Positions 9,556 through 17,600 of a stretch of 37,478 bases of DNA are shown piece after piece; the first letter of the stretch is position 1; each line of letters begins with the position of its first letter. A program made the position numbers and the translations under genes. The notes beneath the pieces were generated by a model. It was not told the DNA's origin. It saw nothing but the letters and a program-made list of their open reading frames with translations, and did not search any database. The DNA comes from Lysobacter sp. (GTDB lineage Bacteria > Pseudomonadota > Gammaproteobacteria > Xanthomonadales > Xanthomonadaceae): the NCBI GenBank assembly GCA_020852215.1, contig JADZBF010000299.1, forward strand, positions 1 through 37,478. Direction: 5' to 3'.

Positions 9556-10404
9556 ATGCCTGCACGCGATATTCGTCATCTCCACACCGACACTCCACGA
9601 GTGATGGTGGTGGACGGCTCGAAATTGGTCCGCAAGCTCATCGCCGATGTGGTCAAACGCGATGTGCCGGGGGTCGAGGTCGTGGCCTGCGCCGATTTGG
9701 CCGAAGCCGAAGCCGCGCTGGCCGAAGCGCCGGTGGATCTGGTCACCACCGCGCTGATGTTGCCCGACGGCGACGGTTTGGCGCTGGCGCATCGCGTGCG
9801 CGCCGCAGCGGGGCAACGCTACGTGCCGATCGTGGTCGTCTCGGGCGATGCGCAAAGCCATCTGGAATCGCGCAGCTTCACCGACGACATCACCGATTAC
9901 TTCGACAAGGCCAACGGCTATCACGCCCTGGCGGCCTTCATCCACGGCTACGTGCATCCCGAACCGATTCCCGGCGCGCGCGTGCTGTACGTCGAAGACA
10001 GCATCACCGTGGCGGTCGCCACCCGACGCATGCTGCAGGCGCACGGGCTGACCGTCATCCACGTCACCCGCGCCGATACCGCCCTCACTCTGTTGCGCGA
10101 TCACGTCGCCGCCGGCGACGAGGACATGGGCGCGGATTTGCTGCTCACCGATGTCACCCTCGACGGCGAGATGAGTGGCCTGGACCTGCTGCGCGCCGTG
10201 CGCCACGACCTGGGACTGGGCAAGCGTCGCTTGCCGGTGCTGGTGATGACCGGCGACGGCAGCGTCGATCGCCAGTCCAACCTGCTGCGCGAAGGCGCGA
10301 ACGATCTGGTGCTCAAGCCGATCGAAGAACGCATGCTGATCACCAAGACGCTGTTCCAACTGCGGCTCTCGAAATTGCCCGACACCGCCGCCATCGCGGG
10401 TTGA
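9556..10404 (+). CDS. Dual receiver-domain response regulator without recognised output domain
   Basis: Two REC modules: VMVVDGSKLVRKLI...DLVTTALMLPDGDG (degenerate) and VLYVEDSITVAVATRRML...LLLTDVTLDGEMSGLDLL...VLVMTGDG...LVLKPIEE (canonical). Confidence 0.88.
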   Translation: MPARDIRHLHTDTPRVMVVDGSKLVRKLIADVVKRDVPGVEVVACADLAEAEAALAEAPVDLVTTALMLPDGDGLALAHRVRAAAGQRYVPIVVVSGDAQSHLESRSFTDDITDYFDKANGYHALAAFIHGYVHPEPIPGARVLYVEDSITVAVATRRMLQAHGLTVIHVTRADTALTLLRDHVAAGDEDMGADLLLTDVTLDGEMSGLDLLRAVRHDLGLGKRRLPVLVMTGDGSVDRQSNLLREGANDLVLKPIEERMLITKTLFQLRLSKLPDTAAIAG

Positions 10405-10566
10405 TCGACGCTTCCTTCTCTCGCCCCGGCGTCGCTGCACCGACGCTGTCGATTCTGTCAGGTGTGCGAGATCGCCGTTCCGGCATATCTTGAAGAGCCG
10501 CGCGCACCCACAGGCCGTTTTCGACGCCTCGCTGCGCGCATCGACAGGACGTTATTCCGCGCGACC

Positions 10567-11277
10567 ATGACCGACGACCGCATCAAACTCGAAGCTTCCT
10601 GGAAGACCCGCATCGGCGATTACCTGCTGCGCGAAGACATGGCCGCGCTCTCGGCCTTTCTGCGCCAACGCAAGCTGCAAGGCGCGCGCATCTATCCGCC
10701 CGGTCCGCAGATCTTCGCGGCCTTCGACGCCACGCCCTTCGATGCGGTGAGCGTGGTGGTGCTGGGGCAGGATCCCTATCACGGCCCCGGCCAGGCGCAC
10801 GGTCTGTGTTTCTCGGTGCCGGTCGGGGTGCCGGTGCCGCCGTCGCTGGACAACGTGTTCAAGGAGATCGGGCGCGACCTGGGCCTACCGCGCCCGGATC
10901 ACGGCTGCTTACTGCCCTGGGCGCAGCGCGGCGTGCTGCTGCTCAACGCGGTGCTGACGGTCGAGGACGGCCGCGCCGGGGCGCATCAGGGCAAAGGCTG
11001 GGAGAGCTTCACCGATCACGTCGTCGACACGCTGAATCACGAGCGCGAGGGCTTGGTCTTTCTGCTCTGGGGCAGCTACGCCCAGGCCAAGGGCAAGATG
11101 ATCGACGACCGCCGCCATCGCGTGCTGCGCGCGCCGCATCCTTCGCCGCTGTCGGCGCACCGCGGCTTCCTGGGCTGCGGGCATTTCTCGGCCGCCAACG
11201 AATACCTGCGCCGCAACGGCCGCCCTCCGATCGACTGGTCCCTGCCCCCGCGCGCGCAGATGCCCGCGGAGGCCTGA
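10567..11277 (+). CDS. ung: Uracil-DNA glycosylase
   Basis: [76 protein letters not shown]. Confidence 0.96.
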   Translation: MTDDRIKLEASWKTRIGDYLLREDMAALSAFLRQRKLQGARIYPPGPQIFAAFDATPFDAVSVVVLGQDPYHGPGQAHGLCFSVPVGVPVPPSLDNVFKEIGRDLGLPRPDHGCLLPWAQRGVLLLNAVLTVEDGRAGAHQGKGWESFTDHVVDTLNHEREGLVFLLWGSYAQAKGKMIDDRRHRVLRAPHPSPLSAHRGFLGCGHFSAANEYLRRNGRPPIDWSLPPRAQMPAEA

Positions 11278-11323
11278 GCGGCCGTTCCTCGACGCGATTC
11301 GCGGCTCTTCGCATCGGCCTAGT

Positions 11324-11337
11324 TGACAACGCTGTCA
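11324..11337. promoter_or_regulatory. Putative LacI-family operator TGACAACGCTGTCA
   Basis: Near-palindrome closely matching the perfect palindrome at 20415-20430; upstream of the sugar symporter gene. Confidence 0.6.
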
Positions 11338-11589
11338 GCTCCGACTAGAACGATTCCCGCAATCGCGATTCGCGGGACGCCTTTCGAGACAAGCTCAGCG
11401 ACAGCCCCGGCCGTCCTTGGGACGGCGCTCGAACGTCCGCACCTCGCGATCGCATCGCTCGCTGGCCGTCCCGGCGCCCTTTCGGCGCCGTTTCGGTGCA
11501 GGATCGCCGCAACCCACCGCGTTCCCCACGCGCGGCGGCTCATCGCAACCGCCCCGTCGCGCAGGCGACGATCGATTCCGGAGAACGAC

Positions 11590-13152
11590 GTGAGACTTTC
11601 GACCATCGACGCGATTATCGTGCTGACCTATCTGGTCGGCATCTTCGCGCTCGCGCAATGGGTGTCGCGCGAGAAAAGCGGACACAAAAAAGACGCGCAG
11701 GATTACTTCCTCGCCGGCAAATCCCTGCCGTGGTGGGCGATCGGCGCGTCGCTGATCGCCGCCAACATTTCGGCCGAACAGATCATCGGCATGTCCGGTT
11801 CCGGCTACGCGCTGGGCCTGGCGATCGCGTCCTACGAATGGATGGCCGCGCTGACGCTGTTGATCGTCGGCAAGTTCTTCCTGCCGGTGTTCCTGCGCAA
11901 CGGCATCTACACGATGCCGCAATTTCTCGAAGAGCGTTACGGCCCGACCATCCGCACCATCATGGCGGTGTTCTGGCTGGGCTTGTACGTGTTCGTGAAC
12001 CTGACCTCGATCCTGTGGCTGGGTTCGATCGCCGTCACGCAGGTCACCGGCATCGATCAGATCGCCGCGCTCGCGCTGCTCGGCGGGTTCGCGCTGCTGT
12101 ACCAGTTGTACGGCGGCCTCAAAGCGGTGGCGTTGACCGACATCGTGCAAGTGGCGTTGTTGGTGCTGGGCGGCCTGTTGATCGTCGGCATTACGCTGGA
12201 CCGCATCGGCGGCGACGGCGGTATCGTCGGCGGTTTCCAAGTGCTGATGAACGCGCATCCGGAACATTTCCACATGATCCTCAAACCCGACAATCCGTTC
12301 TACAAGGATTTGCCGGGCTTGAGCGTGTTGATCGGCGGCATGTGGATCATGAACGTCAGCTACTGGGGCTTCAATCAGTACATCATCCAGCGCGCGCTCG
12401 CAGCGAAAGACATCGCCGAAGCGCAGAAAGGCGTGGTGTTCGCGGCGTTCCTGAAACTGCTGATGCCGGTGATCGTGGTACTGCCGGGCATCGCCGCGCT
12501 GATGCTGGTGACCGACATCGAAAAACCCGATCAGGCCTATCCGAAGATGATGGCGCTGCTGCCGACCGGCGTGCTCGGTCTGGTGTTCGCGGCCTTGATC
12601 GCGGCGATCGTGGCCTCGCTGGCGTCGAAGATCAATTCGATCTCCACCATCTTCACCCTCGATTTCTACGCCAAACGCGCGCCGAACCGCGAGCAGGCGC
12701 ATTTGGTGAAAGTCGGCCGGATCGCGGCGACCGTCGCGATCGTGCTGGCGGTGTTGGCGGCGAAACCCTTGCTCGGCAGTTTCGATCAGGGCTTCCAGTA
12801 CATCCAGGAATACACCGGCTTCTTCACCCCGGGCATCGTGGTGATCTTCATGCTCGGCCTGTTCTGGAAGCGCGCCAACGAAGCAGGCGCGATTACCGCT
12901 GCGGTCGGTTCGTTCGCGCTTTCCATCGTGCTGAAACTGGCGTGGCCGGAACTGCCGTTCATGGATCGCGTGGGCCTCGTGTTCCTGTTGGCGCTGGCCT
13001 TGGCGGTGGTGGTGTCGCTGATGACGCGAAGCCGCGGCGATGCCAACCGCATACGCACCGACGACGTGAGTTACGGCACCCGCATGTCCTTCAACGCCGG
13101 TGCGGTCGGCGTGATCGGAATTCTGGTCGCGCTGTACGCCGCGTTCTGGTGA
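11590..13152 (+). CDS. SSS-family sodium/sugar symporter (SGLT-like)
   Basis: GTG start at 11590; multi-TM protein; DYFLAGKSLPWWAIGASLIAANISAEQIIGMSGSGYALGLAIASYEWMAA; LYQLYGGLKAVALTDIVQ. The 11323 start in the track lacks support. Confidence 0.9.
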   Translation: MRLSTIDAIIVLTYLVGIFALAQWVSREKSGHKKDAQDYFLAGKSLPWWAIGASLIAANISAEQIIGMSGSGYALGLAIASYEWMAALTLLIVGKFFLPVFLRNGIYTMPQFLEERYGPTIRTIMAVFWLGLYVFVNLTSILWLGSIAVTQVTGIDQIAALALLGGFALLYQLYGGLKAVALTDIVQVALLVLGGLLIVGITLDRIGGDGGIVGGFQVLMNAHPEHFHMILKPDNPFYKDLPGLSVLIGGMWIMNVSYWGFNQYIIQRALAAKDIAEAQKGVVFAAFLKLLMPVIVVLPGIAALMLVTDIEKPDQAYPKMMALLPTGVLGLVFAALIAAIVASLASKINSISTIFTLDFYAKRAPNREQAHLVKVGRIAATVAIVLAVLAAKPLLGSFDQGFQYIQEYTGFFTPGIVVIFMLGLFWKRANEAGAITAAVGSFALSIVLKLAWPELPFMDRVGLVFLLALALAVVVSLMTRSRGDANRIRTDDVSYGTRMSFNAGAVGVIGILVALYAAFW

Positions 13153-13204
13153 GATGGTCGAGAAGGCCGATTCGTGAAGCCGATTCGTCGGCCGATGGTT
13201 TCAA

Positions 13205-13231
13205 GCGAGCCCGGACTTGCGCCGGGCTCGC
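13205..13231 (+). terminator. Hairpin downstream of the symporter gene, no clear T-tract
   Basis: GCGAGCCCGG...CCGGGCTCGC, 10-bp perfect arms. Confidence 0.4.
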
Positions 13232-13306
13232 GGCTCGGAAAACGACTGGTTCGATGTTGTCGATGACCCGCGACATGCGGCGCTGCGGTTAGTCGCTACG
13301 ACAACT

Positions 13307-13358
13307 CGCTGGAACCAGTCGCTTGAACCAGTTGCTAGAACCAGCCATTTGACCAGCG
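13307..13358. repeat. 13-bp tandem repeat, about 3-4 copies
   Basis: CGCTGGAACCAGT CGCTTGAACCAGT TGCTAGAACCAGC CATTTGACCAGCG; inverted half-copy GACTGGTTC at 13244-13252. Confidence 0.75.
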
Positions 13359-13437
13359 CGTTCACCACTCGCCGTGCGCCCCGCGCACGGACGGCACGCA
13401 ACTATCTTCGTGCGTTGAGCGCGTAATCCCCGAGCGC

Positions 13438-14568
13438 TCAGCGCATTTTTTTCGGGCGCGATGCCGCTTTGCCTGATGCCGCTTTGTTCGACGCGGTTTT
13501 ACTCGATGCGGCTCTACTCGGCGCCGCTTTGCTCGATGCCGCATGACCCGGCGCCGGCCCGGTGGATTCGCGGAACACCAGTTCGTAAGGCACCTGCACC
13601 ACGCCTCCGGCCAGCGGGTCGCGTATGGATAACAACAACTGTTCCGTCGCGATGCGGCCCATGTCGCGGCTGGCCTGGCGCACCGTCGTCAGCGATGGCC
13701 ATAACTGGCGCGCCATCGGCAAATCGTCGAACCCGAACACCGACAGGTCCTGTGGCACGCGCACGCCGCGGCGCGCCGCCGTGTGCAACACGCCGGCCGC
13801 GGTGTCGTCGTTGGCGGCGAAAATGGCGGTAGGCGGCTCGGGCAACGACAACAGCGCCTCAGCGCCGGCCGTCCCCGATTCGAACACGAATTCGCCCGGC
13901 ACCACCAAGGCCTTGTCGTATGCGATGCCCGCATCGGCCAAGCCGTCGCGGTAGCCCTGCAAGCGCCACTCGGCCGCACCGTGATCGCGATGGCCCTTGA
14001 TGTGTCCGATCCGGCGATGCCCCAAGCCGACGATGTAGGCCATCATCTCGCGCACCGCGCGGCGCTCGTCCAAACGCGCGCCGATCCGCGCGTTCTGCTC
14101 GCGCGGCGAAATGCTGGCGTAACGCACGCCCATCGCCTGCAGTCGCTCCAGCAGCGCCTCGTCGTCGGTCAGCGGCGGCGTCAGCACCAAGCCGTCGGGC
14201 GCGTACTGCGCCACGCTGTCGGCGATCGCATCGACATGGTCGCGGCTGGCGTAATCCACCGGCCGCATCATCATGCTGTAGTGCGCGGCCTCGCAGGCGT
14301 CCAACACCCCGGACACCACCTGCATCACATAACTGCTGGACGGATTGTCGTACAGCGTCGAGATCAGATACGACCGCCGCCCCGCCAGACTGCGCGCCGA
14401 AGGATTCGGGCGGAAATTCAGCGCCTTCGCCGCCGCCTCCACCTTCGCCCGCGTTTCCGGACGCACGTTCGGCTCTTGGTTGAACACCCGCGAGACGGTC
14501 TTCATCGACACGCCCGCGGCTCGCGCCACGTCGTCGATCCGAACCCCCGCTCCCCCCGATTTACGCAT
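13438..14568 (-). CDS. LacI-family transcriptional regulator with basic repetitive C-terminal tail
   Basis: HTH and hinge VRIDDVARAAGVSMKTVSRVFNQEPNVRPETRAKVEAAAKALNFRPNPSARSLAGRRS; periplasmic-binding-like core AIFAANDDTAAGVL, FGFDDLPMA; tail AASSKAAPSRAASSKTASNKAASGKAASRPKKMR. Confidence 0.94.
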   Translation of the reverse strand: MRKSGGAGVRIDDVARAAGVSMKTVSRVFNQEPNVRPETRAKVEAAAKALNFRPNPSARSLAGRRSYLISTLYDNPSSSYVMQVVSGVLDACEAAHYSMMMRPVDYASRDHVDAIADSVAQYAPDGLVLTPPLTDDEALLERLQAMGVRYASISPREQNARIGARLDERRAVREMMAYIVGLGHRRIGHIKGHRDHGAAEWRLQGYRDGLADAGIAYDKALVVPGEFVFESGTAGAEALLSLPEPPTAIFAANDDTAAGVLHTAARRGVRVPQDLSVFGFDDLPMARQLWPSLTTVRQASRDMGRIATEQLLLSIRDPLAGGVVQVPYELVFRESTGPAPGHAASSKAAPSRAASSKTASNKAASGKAASRPKKMR

Positions 14569-14774
14569 TCGTTTCGCTCCCGAGCTTAGGCGTCGATTAT
14601 GCCGGGTATGACGGGCGATGGTGCGTTTTAGCTAGAGGAACGACGCCCTCGCCCGGATCGTCGAAGCGAGAGCGTCGGTAGCGCGTTCAGGTCAGCGACA
14701 ACATGCTGCTCCGATCTTGATTCCTCGCTGGCCCTGATTTTATTTTCGCTCCCACGTTATTTTGCGAGACACAT

Positions 14775-14814
14775 CCGTTGGGCCACACGACTGCGATATC
14801 GCGCGGCCCAACGG
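14775..14814 (-). terminator. Putative hairpin downstream of the 14825-15169 gene
   Basis: CCGTTGGGCC...GGCCCAACGG, 10-bp perfect arms, 20-nt loop, no strong U-tract. Confidence 0.4.
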
Positions 14815-14824
14815 GATCTTGGGT

Positions 14825-15169
14825 TTACTGGCAAGCCATGATGAGTCTGCGTTCCCTATAGAGTTGATTGCCGCAACCCCAGCAAGGCGTTGGGGAAATA
14901 CGGGGTACCAGCGGACCTTGGATACCCCATTTCCCAAAGGCCCCGCAAACGGCGCCGGGGGTTTTATTGGCCAACCACACGTTGTCGATTTGCCAAAGTT
15001 TGCCCTGAAAATTGAATTGGCAAGAATTGCCGGTGAAATAGGGCGCCTCCCAGCAATTTCCCCATACTATCGGCTTCCAATGCCCTTGGGCCGCAGAGGC
15101 AGGCGTACTCGACAAAAGACTGCCGAGTGCGGCCACCAACGCAAAACCTACCAACACTTTCGTTTTCAT
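14825..15169 (-). CDS. Small secreted Cys-rich protein, unknown function
   Basis: MKTKVLVGFALVAALGSLLSSTPASAAQGHWKPIVWGNCWEAPYFTGNSCQFNFQGKLWQIDNVWLANKTPGAVCGAFGKWGIQGPLVPRISPTPCWGCGNQLYRERRLIMACQ; signal peptide with ASA-type site and six Cys. Confidence 0.72.
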   Translation of the reverse strand: MKTKVLVGFALVAALGSLLSSTPASAAQGHWKPIVWGNCWEAPYFTGNSCQFNFQGKLWQIDNVWLANKTPGAVCGAFGKWGIQGPLVPRISPTPCWGCGNQLYRERRLIMACQ

Positions 15170-15481
15170 ATCGCGCTCCTGAGGATTGAGTTGAGTATCG
15201 ATTGAATCTATACGCCCACACTTCTGGTGAGGCCGCCGATTCGGCAGCCGCTCACCATCCCCTGTTCCATGCATACGGCGGAAACTTCTACGACGAGGTA
15301 GGAATACCGTCGGAAAATTCCACCCATGATCTCCACCGAGCGCGCGCAACGCGCTTCGCTCGACGGATTCGAACGTCGATTCGAACGACAACGGATTTCT
15401 AGCGTTCGAAATCCGAAATCGTCGGTCTATCGAAAACGCTGACTCGCTTTCTCGCACACGCGCCGCATTTCGGCGACGCGA

Positions 15482-17563
15482 TTACCGCATGCTGCAACTC
15501 TGCGCGGCGGATACGGACAACATCGGTACGGCTTTCGGCCGCGCATAACTCAAACCGTAGCCGTTCGCGAATTGCGGAGGGGTTGCGGCCAAGACCGCGG
15601 GCGCGAACGACGTCACGCAGGGATCGCCCGGCCACGGAAACGACGAACGGCCGCGGAAATCGTGCCGGGGTTTGCCGCCCGCGCCTGCGAGCAGCACGTC
15701 AGCGATGCCGGCGCCTTCGGAACCGGGCAACCAAGCCGCGACGAAGGCGTCGGAGGCGTTCACCAAATCGTTGACGTACGACGTGCGGCCGGAAAGGAAG
15801 ACTGTCACCACGGGTTTTCCGCTCTTGGCGATGTTTTCCAGCAGTTGGCGATCCTCCGGATAACGCAGCGAATGCGTGATCGCCGTCGGGATGGCCACGT
15901 CGCCCTTCATTTCCGCATAGGGTTTCTCGCCGATCACCGCGATCGCGATGTCGTAGTCGCCCATGTTCGCGCCGACGCGCGTGCCGTCCATGATCGTGAA
16001 GTCGTCGCCCGCCACGGCGCGAAGACCGGCGAGCACGCTTTGCGCTTCGGGATAATCGTCGTTGGTGGTTTCGTCGCCCTGCCACGTCAGCGACCAACCG
16101 CCGGCTTGCATCGGAATATTGTCCGCGCCGCTGCCGACCACCAACACGCGCGCGCCGGGCTTGATCGGCAATGCCGCGCGCTCGTTCTTCAGCAAGACCA
16201 GCGATTCGCGAACAGCGCGGCGCGCCAAATCGCGATGCTGCAGGGCGGCGAGGTCGCCCGCGCGCGGATGCGCGGACGGCGCTTTGCCGTCGAACAGGCC
16301 CGCGCGCAGTTTCACGCGCAGGATTCGGCGCACCGCATCGTCGATGCGCGCCATCGGAATTTCGCCTGCCTCGACTTGGCGGACGGTGTTCTCGATGAAC
16401 GCTTTCCAATCGTCCGGCACCATGAACATGTCGGTGCCGGCGTTGACCGCCTGCGGGCAACTGGCCTTGGTGCAACCTGGAATCTGCTCGATGGCGTTCC
16501 AGTCGGAGACCAAAAACCCGTCGAAACCGACCTTGTTTTTCAGCGCATCGGTCAACAGCATGCGATTGCCGTGCATCTTGCCGTAATCGACGCCGGTGCC
16601 CGGGTCTTTCCAACTGTTGTACGACACCATGATGTTCTGCGCGCCCGCGCGCAACGCGGCGAAATAGCCTTGCGCGTGGGTGCGGACGAGTTCGCGCTGA
16701 CCGACGATGGTCTGACCCTGGTCTTTGCCGCCGTCGGTACCGCCGTCGCCGAGAAAATGTTTGACGCTCACGATCGCACTGCCGTCGCCGAACCGGCCCT
16801 GCATGCCACGCACGTAAGCCTCCGCGTAGGCGGAGACCAACGCGGGATCGTTCGAATAGCTTTCGTACATGCGGCCCCAGCGCGCGTTCTGCACCACCGG
16901 CACCGCGGGCGCGAACACCCAATCGATACCGCTGGCGCGCACGCCGGTCGCCGTCGCCGCCGCGATCTCGCGGATCAGCGCCGAGTCGTGCGCGGCGCCC
17001 AGACCGATGTTGTGCGGGAACAGCGTCGCGCGATACACGTTGCTGTGACCGTGAACGGCATCGGTGCCCCAGACGATGGGAATTTGCGTCGCCATATCGG
17101 TCGACATCGACGCGGTGTAATACGCATCGGCCAGCGCCAACCAATCGCCGACCGCGGCGTGTTTGTTCTTGCCCGGCCAGGAGCCGCCGCCGTTGAGCAC
17201 CGAACCGATGTAGTACGCGCGCACTTCCTCGGGCGTGATCGATTTGATCTCGGCCTGCGTCATCTGCCCGACTTTTTGCGTCAGCGTCATCTTGGCGAGC
17301 ATGCCGTCGATGCGCTTTTCCATCGCGGCGTCGCGACGGATGGGGCTGGCGACCTTGCGCCATTCCGCGACGGGACCGGCTTCGGCCGGCGAGCGCGCAT
17401 TCGCCACGGCGACGATGCCGCCGATGCAAAGCGTCGCGGCCAAGGCGAGCGTCGTGGGACGCGAGAGCGGGGAGACGACATCGGCGTCGCTAAACGCGCC
17501 GATGCGGCGATTCGAGGCGGGGGTTTTCAAAGCGCGACTCTCCGGGAATTCAAAACTCCGCAT
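15482..17563 (-). CDS. Glycoside hydrolase family 3 beta-glucosidase-like, exported
   Basis: KMTLTQKVGQMTQAEI, PIVWGTDAVHGHSNVYRATLFPHNIGLGA, SVKHFLGDGGTDGGKDQGQT, GFDGFLVSDWNAIEQIPGC (nucleophile Asp region), ARRAVRESLVLLKNE. Confidence 0.93.
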   Translation of the reverse strand: MRSFEFPESRALKTPASNRRIGAFSDADVVSPLSRPTTLALAATLCIGGIVAVANARSPAEAGPVAEWRKVASPIRRDAAMEKRIDGMLAKMTLTQKVGQMTQAEIKSITPEEVRAYYIGSVLNGGGSWPGKNKHAAVGDWLALADAYYTASMSTDMATQIPIVWGTDAVHGHSNVYRATLFPHNIGLGAAHDSALIREIAAATATGVRASGIDWVFAPAVPVVQNARWGRMYESYSNDPALVSAYAEAYVRGMQGRFGDGSAIVSVKHFLGDGGTDGGKDQGQTIVGQRELVRTHAQGYFAALRAGAQNIMVSYNSWKDPGTGVDYGKMHGNRMLLTDALKNKVGFDGFLVSDWNAIEQIPGCTKASCPQAVNAGTDMFMVPDDWKAFIENTVRQVEAGEIPMARIDDAVRRILRVKLRAGLFDGKAPSAHPRAGDLAALQHRDLARRAVRESLVLLKNERAALPIKPGARVLVVGSGADNIPMQAGGWSLTWQGDETTNDDYPEAQSVLAGLRAVAGDDFTIMDGTRVGANMGDYDIAIAVIGEKPYAEMKGDVAIPTAITHSLRYPEDRQLLENIAKSGKPVVTVFLSGRTSYVNDLVNASDAFVAAWLPGSEGAGIADVLLAGAGGKPRHDFRGRSSFPWPGDPCVTSFAPAVLAATPPQFANGYGLSYARPKAVPMLSVSAAQSCSMR

Positions 17564-17600
17564 CGCCGCCGCGTGTCGAGCGCGGCGGCGATGCGTCGGA

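Noticed and set aside
11323-11589. N-terminal extension of the symporter ORF
   Set aside because: Begins at a TTG within the palindrome and has no TM or signal character; GTG at 11590 fits the family N-terminus.
11496-13292. 598-aa plus-strand ORF
   Set aside because: Alternative frame of the symporter CDS, Arg-rich, no motif.
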